Positions 17,707-26,643 are shown, numbered from the stretch's first letter. The stretch is DNA of 64,000 nt from Cyanomargarita calcarea GSE-NOS-MK-12-04C (GCA_019359595.1 JAHHGZ010000019.1:1-64000); one strand, 5' to 3'. Numbers and translations are program-made. Notes: generated by a model from the sequence alone, not told the origin.

Positions 17707-19059
17707 ATGTCTGTGAAAAACGAAGAAATATCTATTTTAGAAGTCAGCTTCAACAAACTAATTGAAACTCTATTAGTTAAAAAAGAAGATGGTGAAGAAT
17801 TCACTGTCAGACTTAGCAGCGAACGCAGCCAATTTACTCGCTTCAATCATGCAAAAGTGCGACAAACAGGTTGTGTTGCTGATGGTGGAATTAAACTAAC
17901 TCTGATGCAAAATCAGCGCAGTTGCTTTCAGCAGTTTCCTTTCACTGGAAATTGGGAAGTGGATTGGCAATTAGCATATAAGGCTTTGCAGGAACTACGG
18001 CAAGAGATTCACTTATTACCCTTAGATCCCTATCTAGTTTTACCATCAGGTTTAAATTCCAGTCGGGAAGTACATTCAGGAAATTTGTTGTCGGCAGAAG
18101 AAGTAGTACCAACAATTTTAGAAGCGGTTGCAGAATTGGATTTTACTGGTATATATGCTGGAGGAGTTGTAATTAAAGCTTATGGTGATTCTAGCGGTCA
18201 AAAACACTGGTTTGCTACTGATACTTTTACCTTAGATTACTCTATATTTATTCCCACTGGACAAGCTGTTAAAGGCACTTTTGCTGGTAGTGATTGGGAT
18301 TCCAAAACTTATGCTGCGAAAATTAAGGAAGCCAAAAAACAACTAAACTTACTTTCTCATCCGACCAAAGAATTACCACGGGGACAATATAAAACTTATT
18401 TCGCTCCCGCTGCTGTTGCTGATTTATTGCAGATGCTTTCTTGGGGAGGTGTGAGTGAAGCTGACATCCAACAAGGGAATAGTGCTTTAGCTTCACTATC
18501 CCGTCAAGAAAAACAACTTTCTGGAATATTTAATTTGCGAGAAAACTTTCAGCGGGGATTGGTACCGCGATTTAATGAATTAGGAGAAATGAATGCACCA
18601 CAATTGCCTGTTATTGAAAAAGGTAAGTTGCTAAATACACTAGTGAATTCTCGCACAGCCAAGGAATACAAGAAAGCTGCAAACGGTGCGAATGGTTCGG
18701 AATCGTTACGTACACCAGAGATGAATCCGGGGAATCTAACATTTGAGCAAATTCTGGCGAGTTTGGATACCGGATTGTATGTATCTAATTTGCATTATTT
18801 AAATTGGAGCGATCGCCCGACTGGTAGAATTACGGGTATGACTCGTTATGCTTGTTTTTGGGTAGAAAATGGTGAAATCGTTGCCCCAATTGAAAATCTA
18901 CGTTTCGATGATAGTCTCTATCGTTTTTGGGGAGAAAATCTCATCGATTTAACTGATTTTCAAGAATTTATTCCCGAAGTTGGAACTTATGATAGTCGCG
19001 AACTTGGAGGTAGTATGGTTCCTGGGATGTTAGTGAAAGATTTTACCTATACTTTGTAG
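17707..19059 (+). CDS. TldE/PmbA-type partner of TldD
   Basis: 450-residue member of the TldD/PmbA family. It lacks the HExxxH zinc motif present in the upstream gene, as expected for the non-catalytic TldE subunit of the heterodimeric protease. Recognisable family pieces: ERSQFTRFNHAKVRQTG near residues 39-55 and the C-terminal RITGMTRYACFWVENGEIVA followed by ENLRFDDSLYRF. Ends with a terminator at 19133-19180. In cyanobacteria this arrangement of two TldD-like genes is common; substrates are unknown. Confidence 0.9.
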   Translation: MSVKNEEISILEVSFNKLIETLLVKKEDGEEFTVRLSSERSQFTRFNHAKVRQTGCVADGGIKLTLMQNQRSCFQQFPFTGNWEVDWQLAYKALQELRQEIHLLPLDPYLVLPSGLNSSREVHSGNLLSAEEVVPTILEAVAELDFTGIYAGGVVIKAYGDSSGQKHWFATDTFTLDYSIFIPTGQAVKGTFAGSDWDSKTYAAKIKEAKKQLNLLSHPTKELPRGQYKTYFAPAAVADLLQMLSWGGVSEADIQQGNSALASLSRQEKQLSGIFNLRENFQRGLVPRFNELGEMNAPQLPVIEKGKLLNTLVNSRTAKEYKKAANGANGSESLRTPEMNPGNLTFEQILASLDTGLYVSNLHYLNWSDRPTGRITGMTRYACFWVENGEIVAPIENLRFDDSLYRFWGENLIDLTDFQEFIPEVGTYDSRELGGSMVPGMLVKDFTYTL

Positions 19060-19132
19060 TCATCTAACAGATTTTAGGAATGCTTAAAAACTCAAAAGTA
19101 ATCTGAGTTGTGTTCAAATTGCGGACACTTAA

Positions 19133-19180
19133 ATTCCCGACTTCACGTTTATTTGTCGGGAATCTTATTTATTTTTATTA
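19133..19180 (+). terminator. terminator after the TldD/TldE pair
   Basis: Stem ATTCCCGAC / GTCGGGAAT with a loop of about 13 bases (19133-19163), followed by CTTATTTATTTTT. It lies about 75 bp past the TldE stop and also faces the convergent Ycf66-like gene. Confidence 0.7.
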
Positions 19181-19213
19181 TTTTATAAGAAAAATATGCG
19201 ATATTAATCCACA

Positions 19214-19537
19214 TTACCGATTTCTGTAAACTGCATTAATAAAAATATCTTTGATGCTGAGGAAAATAATTATTAAAAACAATAACAATTGCTCAAACTG
19301 AAGAATTGGATCTAAACGCCAACCTTGAAAAATCAAAATGAACCCACACAATAATAATGAAAGTGGTATAAATATCGCTTGGATAATATAAAGTGCTAGA
19401 AATGAATTGCCAAGCCTAGTTTGCCTTTGTACTAGCCAAAATATTAGGAAAATTAGGTAAGTTATTGCCAAAAGACAATAAATAATCCCTAAAATACTAG
19501 CTGTGTTCACTCCAAAATTCACTTGAGCTATCATCAT
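19214..19537 (-). CDS. Ycf66-like membrane protein
   Basis: 107 residues with three hydrophobic segments (~12-36, ~47-68, ~80-100). The block LLCGFILIFQGWRLDPILQF followed by EQLLLF is the signature of the Ycf66 family found in cyanobacteria and some plastids; the start VNFGVNTASILGI also fits. Function of Ycf66 is unknown. The member is complete although short of the longer versions that carry a charged C-terminal tail. Possible start is Met2 instead of Met1. Confidence 0.82.
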   Translation of the reverse strand: MMIAQVNFGVNTASILGIIYCLLAITYLIFLIFWLVQRQTRLGNSFLALYIIQAIFIPLSLLLCGFILIFQGWRLDPILQFEQLLLFLIIIFLSIKDIFINAVYRNR

Positions 19538-19712
19538 TATTTTGTAAAATTCAGTTCAGTGACATTGAAATATATATTCATATTTATCTCACTTTGTTGG
19601 TATTTAACGAATTGCAATAGACTTAAAGGAGAGTTAAAATCGAGACGGGTTATTGACAAATAAACCTAGATTATTATAGTTTTTTCCCGCCTCTGTTTGC
19701 CTCTCCATCTTG

Positions 19713-20369
19713 TCATTTCCCCTTCTTCTTAGAAGCCGGGAGCGAATCTGGATGCAGTTGTTGCCTGCCGTTACGGATGACGCGCAACATATCTTCAAGA
19801 TTATCCTCAATATTTTGTAAGACGCTATCAGCATAGGCATCAGCACCATCTTCAATTTCTTGAGCTTGGGCGATCGCTGTTTGCCGCATTTCCTCCAACT
19901 CTTGCTGGGCTGCGTGGTGCTTGCGATCGATTTCGGCGAGGGTTTCTTGCATCATTGCTTCACACTCTTGCTGTACTTGTCGCCGCAATTGTTCGGCTTC
20001 TCTCTGTGCTTGCCTGAGGATATCGCCTTCATCCAAAATTTGCGCTCTTTTGGCTTGGGCTGCGTCAACAATTTGCTGTCCGTATTCTTCCGCCTCCAGT
20101 AGAATTTCCTGCTTTTGTTGTAATATTTCTGCAGATAAAGCAAAAGCCTCTGGCAAAGATAGCCTGACAAAATCAAGTTGATCCAGCAGCTTTTCTTCAT
20201 CCACAAGGGTGCGGCGGGTCAGCGGAATGCGCGGACTACCGAGAATCATCTCTTCTAGGCGGTTGAGTTCCTGCTGAATATCTACGCCTACTGATTCATT
20301 GGCATCTTGTTGGAGAAGCTTGCTTCCGTTTGGATTGGGTTCGCCATTGGAGAGTTGTGATTGTAGCAT
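19713..20369 (-). CDS. coiled-coil protein (DivIVA/F0F1-b-like), overlaps coaD
   Basis: 218 residues, largely charged helix: ~residues 70-180 form a long Glu/Gln/Ala-rich coiled coil ([39 protein letters not shown]). The region resembles the stalk helices of ATP-synthase b subunits or DivIVA proteins but has no membrane anchor. The end is basic (SKKKGK). The first 82 nt overlap the 3' end of coaD in another frame; a start further downstream (no good ATG until ~residue 41) would remove the overlap but also conserved-looking N-terminal sequence. Probably translated with coaD. Exact function unknown. Confidence 0.7.
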   Translation of the reverse strand: MLQSQLSNGEPNPNGSKLLQQDANESVGVDIQQELNRLEEMILGSPRIPLTRRTLVDEEKLLDQLDFVRLSLPEAFALSAEILQQKQEILLEAEEYGQQIVDAAQAKRAQILDEGDILRQAQREAEQLRRQVQQECEAMMQETLAEIDRKHHAAQQELEEMRQTAIAQAQEIEDGADAYADSVLQNIEDNLEDMLRVIRNGRQQLHPDSLPASKKKGK

Positions 20370-20830
20370 TGGTATATATCAAGGGCGACGTGTGGGGGAA
20401 CTAGATGATTGACAGAACCACCAAACCTTGCAATCTCTTTTACCACACTACTACTTAAAAAACTATACTCAGTTGACGTAGCTAAGAAAACTGTTTCTAT
20501 TTGAGTGGAGATGGTTTTGTTCGTGTGAGCCATCTGCAGTTCTACTTCAAAGTCAGAAATCGCTCGTAGACCGCGCAACAGGACTTGGGCTTGTTTGATT
20601 TGGGCATAATTGACTGTAAGACCATCAAAGCCGTCAGCTTGCACGTTGGGTAAATTTTTTGTAGATATGCGAATCTGCTCTAACCGTTGTTGTACGGTAA
20701 ACAGTGGCGTTTTGTTCGGGTTCCGTACTACAGCGACAATCACTTGCTCAAATAGACGACTACCGCGCGTAATTATGTCGAGGTGTCCTAAAGTGATAGG
20801 GTCAAAGCTACCTGGATAAATAGCAATCAC
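20288..20830 (-). CDS. coaD: phosphopantetheine adenylyltransferase (CoaD)
   Basis: Transfers AMP from ATP to 4'-phosphopantetheine, the penultimate step of coenzyme A synthesis. 180 residues. Nucleotidyltransferase motif [17 protein letters not shown] at residues 4-20, [30 protein letters not shown] near 89-107, and the second nucleotide site [16 protein letters not shown] near 128-143. The C-terminal ~20 residues beyond the family core are variable and encoded by DNA that also encodes the start of the next gene. Confidence 0.96.
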   Translation of the reverse strand: MIAIYPGSFDPITLGHLDIITRGSRLFEQVIVAVVRNPNKTPLFTVQQRLEQIRISTKNLPNVQADGFDGLTVNYAQIKQAQVLLRGLRAISDFEVELQMAHTNKTISTQIETVFLATSTEYSFLSSSVVKEIARFGGSVNHLVPPHVALDIYQCYNHNSPMANPIQTEASFSNKMPMNQ

Positions 20831-21058
20831 AATTACTGATGCCTCGCTCGTTGTGTAGGTAATTATATATAACCATGTTTCTTAGGGGCGCTAAGTAAAT
20901 CGCTATAAAATCAATGCTGTGGCTTTAGAGTCGTACAGTACCAAAGAAGTGAATCTAATGCATCAGCTTACCTTTCAAGCGTAAAATCAATGCTGTGACT
21001 TTGGACCCACAGCACAACTTTTTAGGCTCAACTCATAACTTTTGTAGGTAATGAAAGC

Positions 21059-21937
21059 ATGGTACTGGATCTTCCCATCTTACCCTTAGCGTTTCAATTC
21101 ACTTCTCCAGGACCGATTTTGGTTAAGCTTGGACCAATAACTATCCGCTGGTATGGCTTGTTAATCGCCTCGGCGGTATTAATTGGTGTTAGCCTTTCAC
21201 AATACTTGGCGAAGCGTCGTAATGTTAATCCAGAGTTACTCAGCGATTTATCAATTTGGCTAGTAATTGGTGCAATTCCTGTAGCCCGACTATATTACGT
21301 TTTATTTGAGTGGTCAGAATATGCTGAACACCCCGATCGCATCATTAAGATTTGGCAAGGAGGTATTGCCATTCATGGAGCGATTATTGGTGGTACGATC
21401 GCTGCATTAATTTTTGCCAAACTCAAACAAATTTCTTTTTGGCAACTAGCAGATTTAGTTACTCCATCCCTGATTTTAGGTCAGGCGATCGGGCGCTGGG
21501 GCAATTTCTTTAACTCAGAAGCTTTTGGTCGTCCTACCAGTTTACCGTGGAAGCTGTTTATTCCGCCTGAACGACGTCCCCTGGAGTTTGCAACTAACGA
21601 ATATTTCCATCCTACATTCTTGTACGAATCTGTCTGGAATCTGATGGTGTTCGCTTTGCTGATGACGTTATTTTTCCGGGCTTTAAAAGGTAAGCCCAGA
21701 TTAAAAGTAGGTACGCTGTTTCTGACTTATTTAGCAACTTATAGCTTAGGAAGACTGTGGATTGAAGGCTTTCGGACTGATAGCTTAATGTTTGGTCCGC
21801 TGCGGATCGCGCAAGTAGTAAGTTTAGCCGGAATTCTTTTGGGTTTGGCGGGTTTAGCTTGGCTTTACTTATATAACCGCTCTTTGCCAGATGTGGTTCC
21901 CATTACCAATGATGAAGGGGATAGAGGGATGGGGTGA
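21059..21937 (+). CDS. lgt: prolipoprotein diacylglyceryl transferase (Lgt)
   Basis: Inner-membrane enzyme that adds diacylglycerol to the lipobox Cys of prolipoproteins such as the one at 4608. 292 residues, about seven transmembrane helices. Signatures: [15 protein letters not shown] near residue 29, [12 protein letters not shown] near 96-107, the Lgt signature [16 protein letters not shown] near 144-159, and [12 protein letters not shown] near 183-194. Start ATG 21059 agrees with family length. The short C-terminal tail (DEGDRGMG) is dispensable and repeat-like at DNA level. Confidence 0.96.
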   Translation: MVLDLPILPLAFQFTSPGPILVKLGPITIRWYGLLIASAVLIGVSLSQYLAKRRNVNPELLSDLSIWLVIGAIPVARLYYVLFEWSEYAEHPDRIIKIWQGGIAIHGAIIGGTIAALIFAKLKQISFWQLADLVTPSLILGQAIGRWGNFFNSEAFGRPTSLPWKLFIPPERRPLEFATNEYFHPTFLYESVWNLMVFALLMTLFFRALKGKPRLKVGTLFLTYLATYSLGRLWIEGFRTDSLMFGPLRIAQVVSLAGILLGLAGLAWLYLYNRSLPDVVPITNDEGDRGMG

Positions 21938-21966
21938 TGGGGTGATGATGGGGACAAGGGGGAGAA

Positions 21967-22002
21967 TTAACTCCTAACTCCTAACTCCTAACTCCTAACT
22001 CC
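21967..22002. repeat. heptameric STRR-type array, TAACTCC/GGAGTTA family
   Basis: About five tandem TAACTCC heptamers directly after lgt. The same heptamer recurs at 12822-12838, 17431-17463, 22985-23052, 30883-30902, 30992-31052 and 57143-57175, in both orientations. Confidence 0.8.
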
Positions 22003-22036
22003 AAAATAAAAAATGCCCCAGAGTTTTCTCTAGGGC
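22003..22036 (-). terminator. orphan terminator-like hairpin reading on the minus strand
   Basis: GCCCCAGAG / CTCTAGGGC with a TTTT loop (22015-22036, one mismatch). On the minus strand it is followed by ATTTTTTATTTT (22003-22014), so it would terminate leftward transcription. No minus-strand gene ends here, which raises the possibility of an antisense RNA over lgt/cobM. Confidence 0.4.
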
Positions 22037-22148
22037 TTAACCAGGGTGCATCTACCAATCACCTCTTCCATAGATAGGGGGTTAATCCGGAAAGTTACTG
22101 AGAAAATGGCGAAAAAAATTTTTTTGATGAATTTTCTTTTGGGTATAC

Positions 22149-22958
22149 ATGACTGAATATACTGAGGCTGAAAGTAGCTATAAAACACTATCTTTGCTTG
22201 CTCCGGCTGTGTATATTGTCGGGGCCGGTCCCGGTGACCCAGATTTATTAACGGTTAAGGCCCAGAAACTACTGGTTAGAGCCGATGTCATTTTATTTGC
22301 CGATTCCTTAGTACCCGAAGAGATTCTAAATCTTTGTCGAAAAGACGCGGAAATTATCCCCACAGCCAACAAGACTTTAGAAGAGATTTTGCCCATCATG
22401 GTAGAACGAGTGCGATCGCATAAATCTGTCGTTCGTCTTCATTCTGGCGATCCCAGTCTCTACAGCGCCATCCACGAGCAAATGAGTCTTTTGGCAGAGG
22501 CGGAAATTCCTTTTGAGGTCATACCAGGTATCAGCGCTTTCCAAGCCGCAGCCGCCAAATTGAAAATTGAACTTACTATTCCAGGTATAGTTCAAACAAT
22601 TATACTATCACGCATTAGTGGAAACACTGAAGTACCGAAACGAGAAGAATTAGCTGCCCTTGCAGCACATCAAGCGAGTCTCTGTCTGTATCTGAGTGCG
22701 CGTCATGTGGAAAATGCTCAAGCCAGATTGTTAGAACATTATCCAGCGGTTACTTTAGTCGCAATTTGCTTCCGTGTCGGCTGGAAAGATGAAAAAATTT
22801 TGGTCGTCCCGCTTCCCGAAATGGCAAAATGTACTCATAGAGAAAACTTGACTCGCACTACACTTTATATAGTCAGTCCCGCACTTTCTCAAGTAATTGG
22901 GCGATCGCGTTTATATCATCCCGAACACAAGCATATTTTTAGGGGAGTTAGTGGTTAG
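22149..22958 (+). CDS. cobM: precorrin-4 C11-methyltransferase
   Basis: SAM-dependent methylation at C-11 of precorrin-4 in cobalamin (B12) synthesis. 269 residues, tetrapyrrole methylase fold. Visible motifs: VYIVGAGPGDPDLLTVKAQK at ~residues 22-41, LFADSLVPEEIL (the CobM/CbiF-type 'D-S-L' stretch), VVRLHSGDPSLYSAIHEQM near 98-116, and EVIPGISAFQAAAA near 128-141. The C11 enzyme is preferred over other methylases of the pathway because of the ADSLV motif. No cobalamin riboswitch was recognised upstream. Confidence 0.93.
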   Translation: MTEYTEAESSYKTLSLLAPAVYIVGAGPGDPDLLTVKAQKLLVRADVILFADSLVPEEILNLCRKDAEIIPTANKTLEEILPIMVERVRSHKSVVRLHSGDPSLYSAIHEQMSLLAEAEIPFEVIPGISAFQAAAAKLKIELTIPGIVQTIILSRISGNTEVPKREELAALAAHQASLCLYLSARHVENAQARLLEHYPAVTLVAICFRVGWKDEKILVVPLPEMAKCTHRENLTRTTLYIVSPALSQVIGRSRLYHPEHKHIFRGVSG

Positions 22959-23052
22959 TTGTTAGTTGTTAGTGGTTAGTGGTTAAGAGTTAGGAGTTAG
23001 GAGTTAGGAGTTAGGAGTTGGGAGTTGGGAGTTAGGAGTTGGGAGTTAGGAG
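22946..23052. repeat. mixed heptameric arrays (TTAGTTG then GGAGTTA)
   Basis: Directly after the cobM stop, TTAGTTG-type heptamers (GTTAGTTGTTAGTGGTTAG) pass into about eight GGAGTTA/GGAGTTG heptamers. Two repeat families with the same period of 7 sit side by side. Confidence 0.8.
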
Positions 23053-23169
23053 GGGCGAGAGTAGGAAAAGGATAAATATCTCCGTTCGTCTGCGTCGAGG
23101 ATGAGTATATATGAACACCAAGATGACTAAGCAAGACTTTCCGCAAAATCAAAAAACAAAAATCGAATT

Positions 23170-23523
23170 ATGCCTTTAATTAAAGTTCAAACTTCTGTGT
23201 CTGCACCTGCAAAAGCTGATATCGAAGCGATGCTCAAGAGTTTATCAGCGAAATTAGCCAAGCATACTGGAAAACCAGAATCTTATGTGATGACCGCTTT
23301 TGAACCAGATATACCGATGACTTTTGCTGGTAATACTGAGCCGACTTGTTACATTGAGATTAAAAGCGTTGGTACAATGAAGCCAGAGCAAACCCAAGCA
23401 ATGAGTCAAGAATTTTCTGAAGAAATTAGCCAAGCCCTCGGTGTACCAAAAAATCGTCTTTATATTGAGTTTGCCGATGCTAAAGGTGCGATGTGGGGTT
23501 GGAATGGGACAACGTTTGGTTAA
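23170..23523 (+). CDS. MIF-like phenylpyruvate tautomerase
   Basis: 117 residues, the size of macrophage migration inhibitory factor-type tautomerases. Catalytic Pro2 (MPLIKVQTSVS), the MTAFEPDIPMTFAGNTEP segment at ~41-58, and the C-terminal KNRLYIEFADAKGAMWGWNG are all characteristic. Such cyanobacterial MIF homologues have been shown to have tautomerase activity; the physiological substrate is unknown. Single gene with its own spacing. Confidence 0.93.
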   Translation: MPLIKVQTSVSAPAKADIEAMLKSLSAKLAKHTGKPESYVMTAFEPDIPMTFAGNTEPTCYIEIKSVGTMKPEQTQAMSQEFSEEISQALGVPKNRLYIEFADAKGAMWGWNGTTFG

Positions 23524-23665
23524 TTTTTAGAATAGAAGCAAGAGTCACAAATGAAGCGTGATCGCCTAACATAAAGAAACACGGGAATTTGGTAATAGTT
23601 GCTAGCAACAAGGGCTTGACCCTGAATTAAATCCAAAATCCAAAATTCATGGTTCAAAAATCGTT

Positions 23666-24793
23666 ATGTCTCTGTCTGCACTTTCTCCCATCACTACTCC
23701 TCTTCTCCCAAATATCTCTATTCCACCGTTGTTAGGCGCTTCTTTGGAGGAGTTGACTGCTTGGGTGGTGCAGCAGGGACAACCCGCTTACAGGGGTAAA
23801 CAACTGCACTCCTTTATCTATCAACAGGGAGTGCGATCGCTTTGTGATATCTCTGTCTTCTCCAAACAATGGCGAGGGTCACTTGCAAATATCCCCATCG
23901 GACGTTCAACTATACATCACCGTTCCGTTGCACCTGATGATACTGTGAAGTATCTTTTGCAACTTGATGATGGGGAAATTATTGAAGCTGTTGGTATTCC
24001 GACTTTTCCTAGAGATGGGGCAAGGGAAAGATGGGGCAATAGGGAAATCAGGAAAGTTGATAATGAAAAATCCCTGGATCGGCTCACAGTTTGCGTCTCA
24101 ACTCAGGTTGGTTGTCCGATGGCTTGTGATTTCTGCGCTACTGGCAAGGGAGGTTACAAGCGTAATTTGACCCGTAGTGAAATTGTCGATCAGGTGTTGA
24201 CAGTTCAGGAAGATTTTCAGCAACGGGTGAGTAATGTCGTCTTCATGGGTATGGGGGAACCGTTGTTGAATACTGCGAATGTCCTCTCGGCAGTTAAATC
24301 TTTAAATAAAGACGTGGGTATCGGACAGCGATCGCTTACCGTTTCGACTGTCGGAATACGCGATCGCATCCGCGAACTCGCTGAACACCAGTTGCAAGTT
24401 ACCCTTGCAGTCAGTCTTCACGCTCCCAACCAAACACTGCGCGAAAAACTCATCCCTAGCGCTCGCAGCTATCCTCTCGAGGATTTGCTAACAGAATGCC
24501 GGGAATATGTGGAAATTACGGGACGCCGTGTAAGCTTTGAGTACGTGTTACTCGCTGGTGTGAATGACTTGCCAGAACACGCATTAGAACTCTCGCAACG
24601 CCTGCGGGGATTTCAAAGCCATGTAAATTTAATACCTTACAATCCCATCAGCGAAGTAGACTACAAACGTCCAAATAGCGATCGGATCAATGCCTTTTTC
24701 AATATTCTCAAGCAACAACAAACTGCTGTCAGTGTTCGCTATTCCCGTGGTTTAGAGGCAGACGCAGCTTGCGGACAACTTAGAAGGAGTTAG
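23666..24793 (+). CDS. rlmN: 23S rRNA/tRNA adenine-C2 methyltransferase RlmN
   Basis: Radical SAM enzyme methylating C2 of A2503 in 23S rRNA (and A37 in some tRNAs), 375 residues. The 4Fe-4S ligands are in [19 protein letters not shown] near residue 150, followed by [25 protein letters not shown], and [18 protein letters not shown]. The C-terminal catalytic Cys appears in [11 protein letters not shown] charged loop at ~120-135 ([13 protein letters not shown]) is longer than in most homologues. Start ATG 23666 fits the family. Confidence 0.95.
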   Translation: MSLSALSPITTPLLPNISIPPLLGASLEELTAWVVQQGQPAYRGKQLHSFIYQQGVRSLCDISVFSKQWRGSLANIPIGRSTIHHRSVAPDDTVKYLLQLDDGEIIEAVGIPTFPRDGARERWGNREIRKVDNEKSLDRLTVCVSTQVGCPMACDFCATGKGGYKRNLTRSEIVDQVLTVQEDFQQRVSNVVFMGMGEPLLNTANVLSAVKSLNKDVGIGQRSLTVSTVGIRDRIRELAEHQLQVTLAVSLHAPNQTLREKLIPSARSYPLEDLLTECREYVEITGRRVSFEYVLLAGVNDLPEHALELSQRLRGFQSHVNLIPYNPISEVDYKRPNSDRINAFFNILKQQQTAVSVRYSRGLEADAACGQLRRS

Positions 24794-24918
24794 TATCCCC
24801 CTAAATCCACGCCACATGCTACAAGTCGGCAGAGCCAAGAAACGCAGTGACTCCCCAATTCTGGGGGACTTTGAATTTTCTTCTCGAACATAATTGGGGG
24901 CAGGGGAATGAAATTAAA

Positions 24919-25098
24919 TTACTTTCTTGCAAGAATACCGGGTGCATAAGCCTCAACGACTCTGCCAGTCCGAGTACAACTTATCATCAAATAATCACAC
25001 ACTGGACATTGCGTCCTAGTTAATTGGCTTTCAGAAATATAATATCTTTCACCTTCGCTACCACAATTTGGGCAGCGAACTTTTTGTAGTATCTGCAT
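24919..25098 (-). CDS. 59-residue zinc-ribbon protein, conserved in cyanobacteria
   Basis: Reading the minus strand gives an uninterrupted 59-codon frame from ATG 25098 to TAA 24919. It holds two CxxC pairs 19 residues apart, CPNC (residues 9-12) and CPVC (31-34), the layout of a small zinc ribbon, and ends EAYAPGILARK. A ribosome-site-like GGAGT lies about 8 bp upstream (GGAGTTTAAA before the ATG). I recall near-identical short proteins across cyanobacteria, sometimes mislabelled 'PriA'. It is not a helicase; function unknown, plausibly nucleic-acid or protein binding. Confidence 0.8.
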   Translation of the reverse strand: MQILQKVRCPNCGSEGERYYISESQLTRTQCPVCDYLMISCTRTGRVVEAYAPGILARK

Positions 25099-25595
25099 TT
25101 TAAACTCCTAAATATTATCTTTTCTTGTTTATCAAAACTGCAAATCAAATTAAGTAATCAATTTTTGATAACAAAATTAAGTAAAGATTAATTTTTTTAC
25201 GCAAAACTTAATACTAAACATTATTTTAGCCTAAAAAAATCATCGATATATTTATATTATGTAAATCTTTAGACTAGATAATCATCCAGCTTTAGATATA
25301 TAAATGAACTTTGATAGCTCACCACCGCTTGCAATCTTGATGATCCCTGTTACTAATACATTGAGATTGCTGACTTAGAGTCAATTAAAGCAAAATTTAA
25401 AAAAATATATTATTTCGAGCATCTTTAGTGGTAAAGCCTTGACTCGTCTGTTTATGAAGGAGTTTGATTACACCAAATTAAAATCTCGGTGACTGCATTC
25501 TTAGCCTAAGATTGGAAACTAGAAAAATAAATATTCTGTTTTTTATTAACATACCAACTGAATAGTAAATTAGATTCTTAAGAATAAATTAATAC

Positions 25596-25706
25596 TTATA
25601 CCGTTTCTTTGTGAAGCTGCATATATTACCCCCCGGCTACGCCGTCCCCCCTTGCCAAGGGGGGACTACAGGGGGGTCTTGATTATGTGCATCTTCATAC
25701 AGAATT
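25596..25706. mobile_element. 111-bp MITE-like repeat, copy 2
   Basis: Differs from 17461-17571 at one position (A to C after CATATATTA). The final GGTA of copy 1 is absent here, so this copy ends at CAGAATT. It lies in an AT-rich gene-free stretch (25099-25795) in which I see no other feature. Confidence 0.75.
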
Positions 25707-25794
25707 AAACTATTACCACCATTTCTCTGTAGATTAAATTGTGGTTAAAGATAATAAACAAGAAAGCGAAAGCCTTTTTCATCTGCGTCCTAAC

Positions 25795-25968
25795 CCAGGG
25801 CTGTTTCATTCTCGAAAAGCCCTCACCCCCAGCCCCTCTCCCAAGCTTGGGAGAGAGGAGTAAGACTCCAATTCCACGAATCCCACGTTGGGAGAAGGGG
25901 TTAGGGGATGTTGCTAGCTTCCCGTAGGGTGGGCTTGTTTGGTTTTTAAGAGAATGAAATAGCCCTGG
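25795..25968. mobile_element. 174-bp MITE-like element with CCAGGGCT ends
   Basis: Terminal inverted repeats of 19 bp (25795-25813 and 25950-25968) match at 18 positions: CCAGGGCTGTTTCATTCTC on the left against its complement at the right. Flanks read TCCTAAC on the left and TTCTAAC on the right, a probable 7-bp target duplication with one change. The interior holds further GC-rich palindromes (CCCAAGCTTGGG) but no plausible protein. It is inserted at the start of the RelE-like toxin gene. Confidence 0.7.
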
Positions 25969-26035
25969 TTCTAACCTAAGCCCTTACCCTTACCAAGATT
26001 GGTTCAATAGCCTAGATGCTTTAGCTGCGGCAAAG

Positions 26036-26311
26036 GTGACAGTTGCTAAGTCTCGTCTGGAGTTAGGTAATACATCAAATGTAAAATGGTTCGATGGAAT
26101 CGGTGAGTATAGGATCGATTGGGGATCAGGATATCGCATTTATCTCGCTCAGGAAGGTAAGGAACTTATAGTCTTATTTGGTGGTGGGACAAAGAAAAAT
26201 CAGCAATCTGATATTGATTGTGCGAAGGAATTGTACGAAGAGTATAAAAAGCGAAAGAAAGAAGCCAGTGAAGAAAAAGAATCTGACAAGAAAAAGAGAA
26301 AGAAGAGGTAG
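26036..26311 (+). CDS. RelE/HigB-type toxin, probably 5'-truncated by the adjacent MITE
   Basis: Type II toxin (mRNA interferase fold). Core motifs are seen: GIGEYRIDWGSGYRIYLAQ, LIVLFGGGTKKNQQSDIDCA and KELYEEYKK. The family's N-terminal motif 'PYQDWFNSLD' is encoded in the same frame upstream of the GTG 26036 (from 25970), but there is no start codon there, because the frame meets a stop inside the MITE. So about 25 N-terminal residues are lost or untranslated. An unusual Lys/Glu-rich tail (SEEKESDKKKRKKR) follows the core. The antitoxin starts 5 bp downstream. Confidence 0.75.
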   Translation: MTVAKSRLELGNTSNVKWFDGIGEYRIDWGSGYRIYLAQEGKELIVLFGGGTKKNQQSDIDCAKELYEEYKKRKKEASEEKESDKKKRKKR

Positions 26312-26316
26312 TTTTT

Positions 26317-26643
26317 ATGGCACTTACTAGAGACTTTAAAGAAACAGTTAATGCACGAGTCCAAGAAGATCCTGAATTCGCAAAAGCTCTGCTTGATGAA
26401 GCTGTTGGCCTCTTCCTAAACGGTGAGCCAGAGACTGCAAGACTTATATTGAGAGAACTTGTAAATGCAACAGTAGGTTTTGAAGAGCTTGCGAATGAAA
26501 CTTCTAAACCAAGCAAGAGTCTCCACCGGATGTTATCTGCAAAAGGTAACCCTACGATGGATAATTTGACTGCAGTTTTCAATGTCCTTCGTAAAAAACT
26601 AAATGTTGATATCAAGGTTTATACGACGGTTGCTTGCTCTTAA
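26317..26643 (+). CDS. HigA-like antitoxin
   Basis: 108 residues with an N-terminal segment (MALTRDFKETVNARV, FAKALLDEAVGLFLNGEPET) and a helix-turn-helix region (GFEELANETSKPSKSLHRML followed by GNPTMDNLTAVFNVL). This is the 'putative addiction module antidote' family, which neutralises its RelE-like toxin and represses the operon. Complete, 5 bp downstream of the toxin. Keeping an intact antitoxin next to a damaged toxin fits toxin inactivation by insertion. Confidence 0.88.
   Translation: MALTRDFKETVNARVQEDPEFAKALLDEAVGLFLNGEPETARLILRELVNATVGFEELANETSKPSKSLHRMLSAKGNPTMDNLTAVFNVLRKKLNVDIKVYTTVACS

Noticed and set aside
22060-22148. Cobalamin riboswitch upstream of cobM
   Set aside because: No B12-box-like GCCACTG or conserved core is visible in the 200 bp upstream.
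25739-25927. 62-codon open frame over the MITE at 25795
   Set aside because: It spans the element's left end and the GC-rich palindromes; composition is repeat-derived (PSPPAPLPSLGERS), with no family resemblance.
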